Assembly (NCBI RefSeq): GCF_033568475.1
Contig: NC_133123.1
Location: 2,046,001 to 2,110,000, forward strand
Length of the DNA stretch: 64,000 nucleotides
Direction of reading: 5' to 3'
From: Henckelia pumila
Taxonomy: Eukaryota; Streptophyta; Magnoliopsida; Lamiales; Gesneriaceae
The notes under the pieces: generated by a model
Told to the model about the DNA's origin: nothing
The model's database searches: none
Seen by the model: the letters and a program-made list of their open reading frames with translations, nothing else
Shown: one piece after another, positions 1-12,313 of the stretch
Layout: every line of letters starts with the position of its first letter
Numbering within the stretch: the first letter of the stretch is position 1
Made by a program: the position numbers and the translations under genes

Positions 1-114
1 AATGTTGACCACGTTGATACCGGTCCTATCTAGTGACTGTTGAGTGTCAGTGGTATCATTTCCTCATTTCCATAAGCGGAGAATGTGAGAGGACCAGATA
101 TCCTCAACTTATTC

Positions 115-297
115 TGTCACGCCCCAGGCCCAGGCCCGTGCCTACGCGACTGCACAATGGGCCCCTATGGCAACTACTTCGTATTCGTTCTCGCTTTACG
201 AAAATGATTAACTCAAGTTGCTATAGAAGTCCATTGTAGCCCATTTTAAATTCATTTTAAATCCTTGATTTTTCCCATGTGGGATAGGGGTTTCACA
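115..297 (-). repeat. TRIM LTR (3' LTR of the minus-strand element)
   Basis: 183 bp. It aligns end to end with 521-703 with a scatter of substitutions, for example CACGCC against CATGCC near its start. No 5S rRNA-like block is recognisable, so I do not call it Cassandra. Confidence 0.9.
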
Positions 298-520
298 ATC
301 ACCCCTCCTTCAGAACGCGACGTCCTCGTCGCGACCTGACCTCTCGATCCACCAGCACCGGGAATCTAGAGGTGGCTCCTACGGGTTCAAGAGGTGGCTC
401 TCGTCATGTAGCACTTTGCCCCGCATGTTCAAGAGGTGGCTCCCACGCACGTAGCACTTTGTCCCGCATAGCACTTATTTCTCGGGGTCTGCCGGCTGGT
501 GACCGTCTCTGATACCGTTT

Positions 521-703
521 TGTCATGCCCCGGGCCCATGCCCGCGCCTGTGCGACTGCACAATGGGCCCCTATAGCAACTACTTCGTTTTCGTCCTCGC
601 TTTACGAAAATGATTAACCTAAGTTGCTATAGAAGTCTATTGTAGCTCATTTTAAATCCATTTTAAATCCTTGATTTTTCCCATGTGGGATAGGGGTTTC
701 ACA
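521..703 (-). repeat. TRIM LTR (5' LTR of the minus-strand element)
   Basis: 183-bp partner of 115-297. The primer-binding site lies immediately on its lower-coordinate side, which gives the minus-strand polarity. Confidence 0.9.
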
Positions 704-1128
704 TATTCAGTACAACTACTATGTTGTTTCCAATTAACCCAACATATGCGGAAGAGATAATCTTGCAATTCTCGTAATCCCACCAGACAGAAATAGGATC
801 TCCATTGTTTGCCTCAAAATCAATTTTCGGATTAGCAAAGAGAAGTGTAACCTTCAACCCCAATTTCAAACTAGGACAGACACCTCCATCCTTGGATTTC
901 AAACCAATCTTAGGACTAGGAGACATACCTTTCTTGACAACCATTTTGGATCGTGGACTAGGAGACAAACCTTTCTTGAGAACCATTTTTCATCGTGAGC
1001 AAGAGCGCAAGAACGAGAGCATGAGGGCGGGTGAGAGCAATGGTGAAATCAACAAAATGAAGAGGGGTAGCCCGTTAAAAACGTGTGTCTGCAATAAGAA
1101 TATGAAGATGGGATCCCAACGTGCAAAT

Positions 1129-1440
1129 TAGGGATGACAATTTTCCCAGCGGGTTCAGGTCCCCGAGGGGAATACCCGAATCGGGACGGGTTCGAGAGAG
1201 AATATTCGGGTATGGGTTTGGGTTATGGGAATTTAAAAAATCATCGCAAAATATTGCCGGCGGGGGGGGGGGGGGGGGGGGTATGGAGATGTTATTCCAA
1301 CCCCCGAACCCGCCCCGATGATGATGATGATGATAATAATATTTTTTTCATGTAACTAGACATTTAAAATATTAATATTAATTTATGAAAATTTTGTTAT
1401 TTATTTTGATAAATTTAGAAAAAAATATATATATTCTGAA
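1129..1440. mobile_element. Ac-like hAT element, left part only (unit 1)
   Basis: It begins TAGGGATGACAAT directly after GTGCAAAT (1121-1128). The same 8 bp, with one change, flanks the right end of the complete copy at 6287-6294. The right half is missing here: sequence similarity to the complete copy stops near 1440, where it joins the next NYN unit. It contains a run of about 19 G (1262-1280) and a short GAT repeat. Confidence 0.7.
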
Positions 1441-1499
1441 TCTAACTGCAATCATTATAACAGTGATTCTAAGTATCTCCGAGATGAAGATGGCAATGC

Positions 1500-2407
1500 T
1501 ACGTGCATGATTTTCTCAAGTTTATTATTTATCTTCCACGCTCTTAACCCACTCCAAGAAAGGCTGTTGCGAACCAAAAGTGAGAATTTTCTCCAGTCTG
1601 TCATCCTTGGTCTCGGTAGCTATGAGTTTAGATATTTGCCCCATGCAAATGTCCTTCCAAGGCCAGCTACGGTGTGCCGTGGAGACAAGATGGGAGGAGT
1701 AGCCTTCGGGGGCTGCAAGCAGTATATTGTAACAAAGATTTCGTGACTTGTACAGACAAGTGAAGAAGTTTTTGTCTCATGAAATAAGCATGTAGGTGAC
1801 AGGGGTGTGTTTCCAACGCACCATTGGGACATATTCAGAATCATGTTCAAGTCAATGTCATTTTTACCTAAGACAAATAGAAATTTATGAACAACTTCGG
1901 AAAAAAAAAAACAAAACATAAACTATATTCCAACCCATCAATCCATCTCAAAACAATTTGTCTAAACAAAACAATAATTTTCATATATATACTTACCACT
2001 TGTAATGTTGACCACGATGATACCGGTCCTATCTAGTGACCGTCGAGGGTCAGTGGTATCATTTCCTCATTTCTATAAGCGAAGAATGTGAGAGGACCAG
2101 AGATCCTCAACTTATTCAGTACAACTACTATGTTGTTTTCAATTAACCCAGCATATGCGAAAGGGATAATCTTGCAATTCTCGTAATCCCACCAGACAGA
2201 AATAGGATTTCCATTGTTTGGCTCAAAATCAATTTTCGGATTAGCAGAAATAAGAGTAACCTTCAACCCCAATTTCAGACTAGGACAGACACCTCCATCC
2301 TTGGATTTCAAACCAATCTTAGGACTAGGAGACAGACCTTTCTTGACAACCATTTTGCATCCTGAGCGAGATCGCGAGAACGAAAGCGTGAGGGACGGTG
2401 AGAGCAT
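1500..2407 (-). pseudogene. NYN-domain gene copy B, decayed
   Basis: The first coding segment (2407 to about 2033) encodes the K-K-G-L-S-P-S-P motif once, the basic linker, and the NYN start ISVWWDYENCKI followed by LRISGPLTFFAY and EEMIPLTLDGH; a stop follows at 2033-2035. A GTAAGT donor lies just beyond at about 1995. A second segment (about 1880-1790) encodes KNDIDLNMILNMSQW, which matches the second half of NYN domains. A third, about 1720-1540, encodes a decayed PPKATPPILSPR stretch that corresponds to the conserved alanine-rich helix before WLW in plant limkain-type NYN proteins. The stop before the first donor and poor splice context indicate a pseudogene. Confidence 0.65.
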
Positions 2408-2503
2408 GAGAGCAACGGTAAAATCAACAAAATGAATAGGGATAGCGCGTTAAGAACGTATGTTTGCAATAAGAATGTGAAGATGAGATCCCAACGTGAA
2501 AAT

Positions 2504-2900
2504 TAGAGATGACAATTTTCTCAGCGGGTTCAGGTCCCCGAGGAGAAAACCCAAAACGGGGCGAGTTCGAGGAAGAATATTCGGATATGGGTTTGGGTTC
2601 GGGGAATTTAAAAAATCCCCGCAACATATTGGAGCGAGCATGGAGATGCTTTTCCCCATCCCCGAACCCGCCCCGATGATGATGATAAGTGTACAAATAT
2701 TTTATTTATCAATTTTTTTTAAATTTAAAATTTTATAAATATTAAAATTAAAAGATTATTATTCTTTAATTTTATATATTTTTTATGTATCGAATTTTTT
2801 TTCATGTAACTAGACATATAAAATATTAATATTAATCTATGTATATTTTGTTATTTATTTTGATAAATTTAGGGAAAAAAAATATTCTGAATCTAACTAA
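2504..2900. mobile_element. Ac-like hAT element, left part only (unit 2)
   Basis: The terminus is TAGAGATGACAAT after GTGAAAAT, with the same internal sequence as the copies at 1129 and 5427, cut before the right terminus. That all three units carry the left end at the same place shows the insertion came before the tandem duplication. Confidence 0.65.
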
Positions 2901-3145
2901 AATCTTTATAACTGTGATTCAATGATGTGTGCAGGATTTTCTCAAGTTTATTCTTTATCTTCCACGCTCTTAATCCACACCAAGAAAGGCTCCTGCGAAC
3001 CAAAAGTGAGAATTTTCTCCAGTCTGTCATCCTTGGTCTCGGTAGTTATGTGTTTAAATATTTGCCTCGTGCAAATGTCCCTACAAAGCCAGGTACGGTG
3101 TGCTGCGGAGACAAGGTGGGAGGAGTAGCCTTCGGGGGCTGTAAG

Positions 3146-4595
3146 CAGTGGCGGATCTACTGTAGGACGAAGGTGGGCCACGACCTCCCCGAATTTTTTT
3201 GAAAAATTAAGTAGCATATATAGCGTATAATTTTTATGTTTTAGATATATTTATATTTTTGTCCCCAATAAAACAACATTAATGTGTTTGGTCCATTGAT
3301 AGGGCCTCCCAAGTTCCACCTAATCTATCTATAGAAGGGGAATGTCGATCCTACAGAGGGGGTATTACCCCCTCTGTGTTTTCTTGGCCATGATTGGTCA
3401 ATTTTTATGTGGGGCCCACAATTTTTATGTGGGCCCCACATAAAAATTGGATGTGGCCCAATCATGGCCAAGGAAAATGCAGAGGAGGGGGGACATTACT
3501 CCCTCTGGGTCGAAATTTCCCTATAGAAGCTCGAGTTCGATTCTTCGCGACCACCCATGAAGACCTTTTTTTTTATTATTATTCTTTTATTACTCATTTT
3601 ATTTAAAAAATTTTATCATTTTTTGTTTATAAAATTAATATTTTATTTAAAACCCTATTATAATTTTTATTTTTTCGATTATTTGAAAAATTAAAATATT
3701 TTATTTTTAAAAACTCGTGAATTTTTTTTTTAATTTTTTAAAATTCTTATTTTATTTGTCATCAATGTATATTACTTTGTTCTATTTTTAATATGTTTGA
3801 AGTTAGTTTAAGATTTGAGATTTTGGAGTTTTTGGTAGTCAATAATTTCATTATTTTTTAAAATCAAGAATAATAAATTTTTGGTTTTTCTTAACATAAA
3901 AATTAGCTCAGTGCGTGATTGATAATTTTTCATTTAGTCACGTGACTTCTGTTAATCTTTTGTTCTTTTTTGTTTTGTATTATGATTAATTTTATTTTTT
4001 TATTGACTTCTTCATTGATGATCTTGTTTTGCTTGCAAGTTGCAATGTTTTTTCTGAATGAAAATTTACTCATCGACTTGCACAAAAAACAAACTCATAT
4101 CCACTTGTATCTCCAAAATTATATATATATTATAAAATTTATGCATTATAATACTTTATGCGTTCTTATTTGAATTAATATTTTAGCATGTTATTTTTAA
4201 GATCGAATCATTTTTTAAATACGTTATTATTTTGAGACTGTATATTTTATAATTTCGAGTTGCATGTAAAAAGAAGTTCAGGCGTTCCTGGTATCATTTT
4301 GTTCAACGAGATTTTAAACAAGTTTTGAGTCATATGATTTTTGACTCGTTGATTGAACTTAATTTTATATGTGATATCTTATACCTACGAACACAACACA
4401 TCTTTTAGAAAATCAAAAAATTATTCCGCATTTCATATTTTCATAAGCATCAATCAAATATACGAGACATCACAATATTTATTTTTTTATTGTATTCTTA
4501 TTATTGAAAGTTATATATAAACATATAATATTTATTTTTGTCATTGTGTATACTGACACGACCCCTCCTAATATAGCATCCTGGATCCGCCCCTG
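3146..4595. mobile_element. Non-autonomous hAT element (Tip100-like ends), 1450 bp, TSD GCTGTAAG
   Basis: Inverted ends CAGTGGCGGATC (3146) and GATCCGCCCCTG (to 4595) are flanked by an exact 8-bp duplication GCTGTAAG at 3138-3145 and 4596-4603. Copies A and B of the surrounding unit lack it. No transposase reading frame is visible; most of the interior is AT-rich. It carries a nested MITE at 3338-3521. Confidence 0.93.
3338..3521. mobile_element. Mutator-like MITE nested in the hAT, about 184 bp, foldback
   Basis: Ends GGGAATGTCGATCC and the complement of GGGAAATTTCGACCC form the start of an inverted repeat covering almost the whole element. The two arms share the TTGGCCATGATTGG and GTGGGGCCCAC blocks. 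It is flanked by CTATAGAAG or TATAGAAG (3329/3330-3337 and 3521/3522-3529), an 8-9 bp duplication expected for Mutator-like elements. Confidence 0.85.
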
Positions 4596-5426
4596 GCTGT
4601 AAGAAGTATATTGTAACCAAGATTCTGTGACTTGTATAGACAAATGGAGAAGTTTTTGTCTCCTAAAATAAGCATGTACGTGACAGAGGTGATTTTCCAA
4701 CGCACATTGGGACATATTCAGAATCATGTTCAAGTCAATGTCATTTTTACCTAAGGCAAATATAAATTTATGAACAACTTCGAAAAAAAAACAAAACAGA
4801 AACTATATTCCAACCCATCCATCCCATCTCAAAATACTCTGTCTAAACAAAACAATAATTTTCATATAAATATTTACCACTTGTAATGTTGACCACGACG
4901 ATACCGGTCCTATCTAGTGACTGTCGAGTGTCACGGGTATCATTTCCTCATTTCCATAAACGGAGAATGTGATAGGACCAGAGATCATCAACTTATTCAG
5001 TACAACTACTATGTTGTTTGCAATTAACCCAACATCTGCGGAAGGGATAATCTTGCAATTCTCGTAATCCCATTAGATAGAAATAGGATCTCCATTGTTT
5101 GCTTAAAAATAAATTTTCGGATTAGCTGACAGAAGTGTAGCCTTCAAACCCAATTATAGACTAGGACATACACCTCCATCCTTGGATTTCAAACCAATAT
5201 TAGGACTAGGAGACCGACTTTTCTTGACAACCATTTTGGATTTTAGACTAGGAGACATACTTTTCTTGAGAACCATTTTGGATCGTGAGCTAGAGCGCGA
5301 GAACGAGAGCGTGAGCTAGGGTGAGAGCGTGAGAGCAACGGTAAAATCAACAAAATGAAGAGGGGTAGCCCGTTAAGAACGTGTGTCTCAAATAAGAATG
5401 TGAAGATGGGATCCCAACGTGCAAAT

Positions 5427-6286
<860 letters not shown>

Positions 6287-8015
6287 GTACAAATAAAGAA
6301 CACATGTTCACAAAAAATAAAAATGTTACCTCAAATAATATGTTTGTTTTAAACAAGCTTCTATCCTTTACATTGTGATTAATTAGTTAATAATGTTAAA
6401 ATCCTTAGATGGTCTTAGTTTTTAAATTACTTTTATAATAATTCATAAAAATGGATAAATTAATTATTTATTATAATTATAATAAACTCACAAACATTTT
6501 TTGTTTTAAATTTTATGTATAAAAAATAATATTATTTTAATTTATTTAATAATACTTAGCAATAATTTGATAATAAAATCAATTTATAAAACTTCCTATA
6601 AAATTTCATTCACTAAAATAAACATCCTTAAATAGAAAGATAAAGTTGTCCAAGATAAACGGAACAAATATATCTCAAATTAACTCATGTGATGCACATA
6701 CAAAGTGTGCATGATTTAGCAACCTTTGGAGGTATGTTTCGTTTCATTATTCTGGTCTCCTTCTCCATTTACAAGCTTTTCACACTTTTTTTCCAGGAAA
6801 AAGTATATTACTTTATTTCACATCTTCTAATACAGTCATTACATGTGGTTTTAAATTTTTATTGTTTCCTAAACATTCAAATACCAAGCACACCCTAATC
6901 CAACAAGAATAATTTTTAAACCATCCTGGAAAAAATTATATATATACATATATGATTTGGCATCACCAACACCTTGTCCCATAAATTTTACAAAAACTGT
7001 GAAAATGAATCCAAAGATAGCCTACAGTTTCTTACTTCATTTGAGGTCTCCATGTATTATTATTTTGATGCAAATAGGTCATTCCCTTGGAGACGTCGAT
7101 TGCTACATTGAGTAAATTAAAGCTGGAAGCTTGAACACACCCTTTTGTTTGTGCTGGAAATCATAAACACTCCCCCGTGCATAAACTAGATTTGAAACAT
7201 GCAATGTGAGAAAAAAAGTCAGTCGAAGTTCCTCGAATCTTGAAAGAAAAAGAAGAAAAGAAGAAAAGTGCATAAAAAACGTTGGCCAATTATCGATCAT
7301 AACAAGAAAGATTGGAGGTCTTGTACATGCACATATAAATTGTTCTACATTTTTGTGCCACACTTTCCTGATCATAGCAAAAGACATAAAGAAACTTGAA
7401 TACAATTTCCTGAATAACAATATATAACATCTTGGTGTTGAATATATAGCAAAAAGACATAAATAAACTAGTTCTTTGACTAGTTTGTTCGGTACAAGAA
7501 ATTAGTATGTATTTACATCAATTCATTAATATGTGTATTTTGGAGAATATTTAATAGAATAGCATTACAAATAAATTATCGGGCTTTTGGCCCAATTTTT
7601 GACAAGTTCAAACGAATAAGGGTTAACAATTTTATCCAATCCATAAGCCCAGCTCACAATTCTTAATAGTGATGGGCCAATCCATAAAACTTGTATTTGC
7701 TATTCATTTTTTTAATCTTTTTATTATGAACGACAAACATGATCGATTCGATTAAAAATATATAAAAAATAAAAAGAACATAAAGGGTTGGTACGTTGGT
7801 ATTGTCAATCCCTTTATTTGTTTGTTCTTTAGTATATATGTAATTACCAAAATGTCATTTAATTTTGTCCATTGATAACTAATTATTTACGAAAATGTCA
7901 CTTTTACTATTTTTTTTGTCTTTCTATGTATATTTATTTACAATAATGTCATTTTTTTATTTCACTATTTATTATTTATTATTTTATTTTATTTTCAGTT
8001 AAAAAAATGAACAAT
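6287..8015. other. AT-rich intergenic DNA, no gene supported
   Basis: No splice-consistent coding similarity is seen on either strand. The overlapping frames around 7103-7427 lie on opposite strands of the same stretch, lack family signatures and look like chance. From about 7785 the sequence resembles 8333-8460 and belongs to a repeat ending in a Helitron-like terminus. Confidence 0.6.
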
Positions 8016-8041
8016 ACGCAACATGTGCGTCCGAGTACTAG
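7785..8041 (+). mobile_element. Helitron-like 3' end
   Basis: The stretch ends with a small hairpin (ACGCA-ACATG-TGCGT, 8016-8030) followed by CCGAGTACTAG and then T. This fits the Helitron 3' rule of a hairpin about 10 bp before CTRR with insertion next to T. The left boundary is not defined; the coordinate marks where similarity to the second copy begins. Confidence 0.5.
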
Positions 8042-8079
8042 TATATATTAAGATTGTGAATAATAGAGACAAATTTTGA

Positions 8080-8318
8080 AATGTCAACTAAATTTGGTGT
8101 GTCATTATAGAAATTTCCAAACCACCCCTATAGTTTATCAAAATTATCAAAATACCCAATGTTTTATAAAAATTGCAAGATACCCCATGGTTTACAAAAA
8201 ACATTCAAATACCCATATTAATTACAAAACATCCATATATAAGTAAGTATAGATACAAATTGACCCAACTTCGTATTTTGTTTTGTGTAAGTACGCAACG
8301 CGTGAAACATGCCGCTAG
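8080..8318 (+). mobile_element. Second Helitron-like 3' end
   Basis: It ends in GTACGCAACGCGTG..CCGCTAGT, with a short ACGC-AAC-GCGT stem and terminal CTAG at 8315-8318 followed by T. Sequence like 7785-7920 resumes directly after it (8333-8460), suggesting nested or tandem members. The left boundary is uncertain. Confidence 0.4.
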
Positions 8319-8634
8319 TATTTTATTAAAGTTGTTGGGTTGATATGTTGGTATGACCAGTTCTTTTATTTTTATCATTTAATATATATATTTAATTATC
8401 AAAATACCATTTTATTTTTGTCCAATAATAACTACTAATTTAGGAAAATATCACTTTTATAAAATTAATTTATTCATATACAAAAAAAACACTTGTTAAA
8501 ATTATTCTCTACTTATATTTTTGATTTTTTGTAAAAAAAAAAAGAAAATAAGCAAATAACATGAATATAATTTTAATTAACATTGCGATTTACGTGAGTA
8601 CACGACCACGATTAAATTTTATGGGATTTTTCAT

Positions 8635-9363
8635 CAGGGGCGGCCCTTATGGAGGGCGAATCGGACGACAGTCCAGGGCTCTATTTTGAGAGAGGGTCCA
8701 ATTATTTTTAGAAATTATTATAATATTCATATAATTTTAGATAATTAAAAAAAAATAAAATATTTGGGAATAGATCTCCATGACATACACGTACAATCAT
8801 AATTTAGTCACTCGTTTCTTTCAATCCATGCTAGGTTTATCAAATTTAATTTTCATCATCAATTCTTCAAAGTGTGCACCTCTCACATACAAGTACTTGT
8901 TCTTTATTATGATCTTATTATATTTATACATTTTCAATTATGTATAATTTTAAATTAAATTGGGAGAATTTATAATAAAATTGTAGACTAAAAAGAAGTT
9001 TTTTCAAGTTAAAATTATTAAAATTTTATTGAGTACCACAATGAGTCAAGAAATATTAAATGATTTGACGGTTATTCAAGGATATTTCACGTGACAGTAT
9101 AATTAATGAATTTGCTTTTATAAAAATTAAAAGTAGGGTGCATTTTATATAATATTGATTTTTTTTAAAAATAATTTATAGTAAGAAATGATGTAAAACA
9201 TTATTTCTATTAACTAGCTTTACAATTACATATTAATGTTTACTTTGATTATGCTATTAAATTATTATATATATATATATATATTTGAGTTTTCAAGTTA
9301 ATGAGATAGAGCTTATATTTTTTTAATCACTCTAGACCTCGTTTTTTCTCAGGATCGACCCTG
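8635..9363. mobile_element. Non-autonomous hAT element, 729 bp
   Basis: The ends are CAGGGGCGGCCCT and AGGATCGACCCTG, with flanks TTTTTCAT (8627-8634) and TTTTCCAT (9364-9371), 7 of 8 matching. The interior is AT-rich with no frame. Related elements lie at 34902-35819 and 59791-60834. Confidence 0.8.
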
Positions 9364-10424
9364 TTTTCCATGCGACACAAGTAGTATAATTATACCGTAG
9401 GTGTCATAGCAAAATATCATTTTTTTTTTCACGAATGGAAATTTGTATATATAAAGAGTCATGACACGCGATTTAGAAGTTTTTATGTAAATTATAATAA
9501 TACAATTTTAACGTGAGAGAAACTCAAAATATAAAAGGTATTACGAGATTATTTAATGCACTGAAAGTGGTAAATTTGGAGCATGCATGGGACAGTTGTT
9601 TACCAATTATTTATATTTGAAAGCTTCTTTTAACCCTCACAACCTTGGCAGCTGATTGAGAAAATCATATCGGGCCTTTGTATGGTTTTTTACACCTTAA
9701 TTGGTTGATGCCCCTTTTTCCAATATTTTATCCATGTCGAGACTTGAGAGGGCACAGTAAAAGTAGGTTTTATATTTTTCTTGGTGAAACAAATATGATT
9801 CCTTTTTTCTCCCCTTGAACTGTTTGAATCATAAATTTTTTTATTTAATTCAACAGCTCCGGCAAGGAATTTGATGTCACATCTCGGCGAGTAGCAGCTT
9901 CAAATTCATTTCTGAAGGATGCGTTTACTGAGGCATTGCAATACAATGAGTGAGGGAACTGTTGATGAGAAATAGAGAAACTCCTAACTAGTTACCATTC
10001 TTACATGGATTAGTATATGTAAACTACAACTTAGTTGCTAACAATGGATTTTTACAAATGTGAGCCTTCCATAATTTTGTTTCGTAGTCAGTCGTTTAAT
10101 ATTTTCTTTAAGCTTCAGTTGCCATATTTCTTGTGAAAATAAGCAGAATTTAGTGTCGATGTCTTGTATGTAAATTGGAAAATTCAAGGCCCTGTACTCA
10201 ATGTTCAAGAAGGAAAGGGAAATAATTAAGACAAAATCAGATGTGATTCGTAAATAACCAAAAAGATTAAAGAACGAGTTATACACACGATCCTACAAAA
10301 ATCTAGATAAATACTGGGAAAAATACACAAAGGAGCAGCAACATATAAAAAACATAAAGTGCTGGGACAAAAACTAGTGGCAAAATGGAAACATCTATCT
10401 AAACCTCTAAATATATAGCTGGTT
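9364..10424. other. Intergenic, 3' flank of the b561 gene
   Basis: AT-rich. A short plus-strand frame at about 9858-9953 (GKEFDVTSRRVAAS, ending in TGA) has balanced codon use and may be a fossil exon, but no family is recognised. 10038-10424 is the likely 3' UTR region of the neighbouring minus-strand gene. Confidence 0.4.
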
Positions 10425-12031
10425 TTATACTGTATCATGTGCCCTTGGTCCATATCCATTGTATCCATTGATCACATTTGGCGTCTTTTTGGGGCTGCTA
10501 CTTGTCTTCTTCCTTTTCAAAACTACGAACCACGTGTAAACTTCCAAGATTGCAGCAACGAAAGCCAGACCTAATAGGAATCCAATGTATCCCCTCTTCC
10601 ATTTTTCAGCTGGATTTAAAATATCAAAACCTTTGAAGATGTTGACAATGCTGAGAACTATGACCGAGTATCCGATCAAGTGGTGGTATACGTTCCAGAA
10701 AACTCTGAATTTATGATCTTTTTTCGGCCTTAGAAGCAATGCGAACACCTGTTTAGGAAAGCTCAGTATATTAGATATATACATTAATATGTAGCAGTAG
10801 TAGAAGTTGGAAACTCCGGATGTAGAAAAATGGATCATACCTGGAGTGTTCCAAGACAAAAAAGGATAATGCCAATAGTCCTGTGGGCACTGTATTGGAC
10901 TCCAGGAGATTGGCTTCCTAGTCTAAGACCAGTTGCCCAACCGGCAACTCCAATGATGTAGGCTGATGTTTGGCAAGTCGCGTGAAGGTAAAACCATGCC
11001 GGATCGGCTCTAGGAAACACTTTTAGGTACCTTGCGAATACGACACCAATGGGTAACATGATCCCCCAACTTACAACATTCAACACTCCATGAATCTGAA
11101 TGTGTTTCGTAAACTCAGTAAGATACCGTGTGCATATTTGTTAGACATATGAAGTAAAAAAACTCCTGAATGAAAAGATCTCTCTCAAACTTCAAATTAG
11201 AAAATTGGATTCTGAGCCAAAGGCTTTGTGACAATCTTGAATAACACGTCTATTGTACTAACAATTCACGTAATCATGGCCCAGGGTGGGTATTATGCAA
11301 TGTAACATTTAAACTTATTGGTAGTTGATGAATATGCAGATTCTTAAATGTAGAGACAGGCACAAAAACAGAGAATTCCTCTGTATGTTCGAGTAAGGAT
11401 CAACAAAACTTACATTCCTTTTCTTGGTTTTCGAGTTTGCGGTTCCTCCCGTTGTCTCCGACTCCCCAGAAAGAAGGTTCAGTGTCCCCATGGACTGAAC
11501 ATTAGGACCAGAAGTAGCATGTGATGAAGGAGAAGCTCCTGAAACCGGGCCTTCCTGCCACACCTGATTCACTGTAGAGCTGAGATTACCAAGATTCAGC
11601 GTTGCGAAAATGATGATTTCGTTACTATCATAAGTTGCTGTAAGATCAGAAACTTGAAAACTCAAATCCCCTGGCTGCAACCCAGTTTGGTAGCTAGCGA
11701 CAGGCGCTGTGTAAGCAGTCACGGTACCATCAGATTTCTGGAAAGCCACGAGTGCCTGCGCTCCAACCATTCCTTGGCCGCTTGGATTGATGGCCCAGGC
11801 CACCCATCTCGAGGGTGAGACGCCGGTATGCCGATACGCCATTTTAACAGTTTTAGTAGACTGATCATAGTCCCAGTGAAGAAACGAGTTCAAGTATGGG
11901 AGATCATTGCAGGATCTGAAAATTTGGTTACTCGAAAAGCTATATTTTCCGCATGATTGAGCGTGAGATGATGATACACCAAGGGAAAACAGTGCACAAA
12001 AGATGAAAACAGGGTTCAAGAATTTGCCCAT
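10425..12031 (-). CDS. Cytochrome b561 and DOMON domain-containing protein
   Basis: Three exons on the minus strand: 12031-11414, 11095-10841 and 10748-10425, all joined in phase 0 with GT-AG borders (GTAAGT and GTATGA donors; TTCAG and AACAG acceptors). The product is about 398 residues, the usual size of this plant family. An N-terminal signal peptide ends near HAQSC. A DOMON domain (about 45-165) includes [20 protein letters not shown] short linker leads to a b561 core with about five membrane helices and the four expected haem histidines ([28 protein letters not shown]). Family proteins are ascorbate-reducible transmembrane electron carriers, with the DOMON part outside the plasma membrane. 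I chose the start at 12031 because the signal peptide follows it; an upstream in-frame ATG at 12313 would bury it. It appears intact. Confidence 0.93.
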
Positions 12032-12313
12032 TTGAGTTGATAGCCTGAAGAATCTGAGGCAGTGGTGAAATGAAATGAAGATTATGAGGAGGAATGAGAG
12101 AAGGGTTTTAATATAGACTGAATGATGAATTGTGGATGTGGGGCATGGGTAGTTACAGTTTGGTAAAAGAAGTTTGTGTGTGAAAGAAACAACATTCCAA
12201 CTTTCTCTAAAGACATGGCACTTGGCAAAAACACTAATATAATGCAGGGGGCTATCTTTTCCTTGTTGTTTCAACAACCTTCTATTTTCATACCGGTGCA
12301 TGTCCAACTTCAA

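Larger units (their letters stand above)
115..703 (-). mobile_element. TRIM (miniature LTR retrotransposon), 589 bp, TSD TATTC
   Basis: Two 183-bp direct repeats (115-297 and 521-703) begin TGTCA and end TTTCACA and flank a 223-bp internal segment. The element is flanked by a perfect 5-bp duplication TATTC (110-114 and 704-708). Read on the minus strand, a primer-binding site GGTATCAGAGAC follows the first LTR (about 504-516), and a purine tract GAAGGAGGGGTGAT precedes the second (298-311). There is no room for gag or pol, so it is a non-autonomous TRIM. It lies inside the NYN coding exon of copy A. Confidence 0.93.
1..993 (-). pseudogene. NYN-domain (limkain-b1/MARF1-like) gene copy A, broken by a TRIM, partial at the left edge
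   Basis: The minus-strand reading carries twice the short motif K-K-G-(L/M)-S-P-S-P, then a basic linker, then the start of a NYN ribonuclease-type domain (ISVWWDYENCKI; the first Asp of WWDYENC matches the first acidic site of PIN/NYN folds). The reading stops at about 709, where a 589-bp LTR-type element is inserted. The domain continues on the other side (114 down to 1, the stretch matching LRISGPLTFFAY in copy B) and runs off the window. NYN limkain-type proteins in plants are putative RNases of unknown target. Copies B and C downstream are paralogues in the same orientation. The insertion makes this copy a pseudogene. Confidence 0.7.
2930..5290 (-). pseudogene. NYN-domain gene copy C, split by a hAT element
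   Basis: The first segment (about 5290-4884) repeats the NYN 5' exon, with two KKG-type motifs and WWDYENC degraded to contain stops. The second segment (about 4790-4604) encodes NDIDLNMILNMSQ-like residues. A 1450-bp hAT insertion (3146-4595) follows, then the third segment (3145-2948) encoding APEGYSSHLVSAAHRTWL and DDRLEKILTFGSQEPF. That is the best-kept version of the C-terminal part of the domain (compare the A-x-L-V-A-A-A-K-x-V-W-L-W helix of plant limkain NYN proteins). The insertion and stops make it non-functional. Confidence 0.65.

Noticed and set aside
115..703. TRIM as a Cassandra element with 5S rRNA promoter
   Set aside because: No 5S rRNA-like box is recognisable in the LTRs on either strand.
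7103..7427. Two overlapping frames of 105 and 73 codons on opposite strands
   Set aside because: No family signature, no splice or promoter context, and they mirror each other; chance openness in low-stop sequence.
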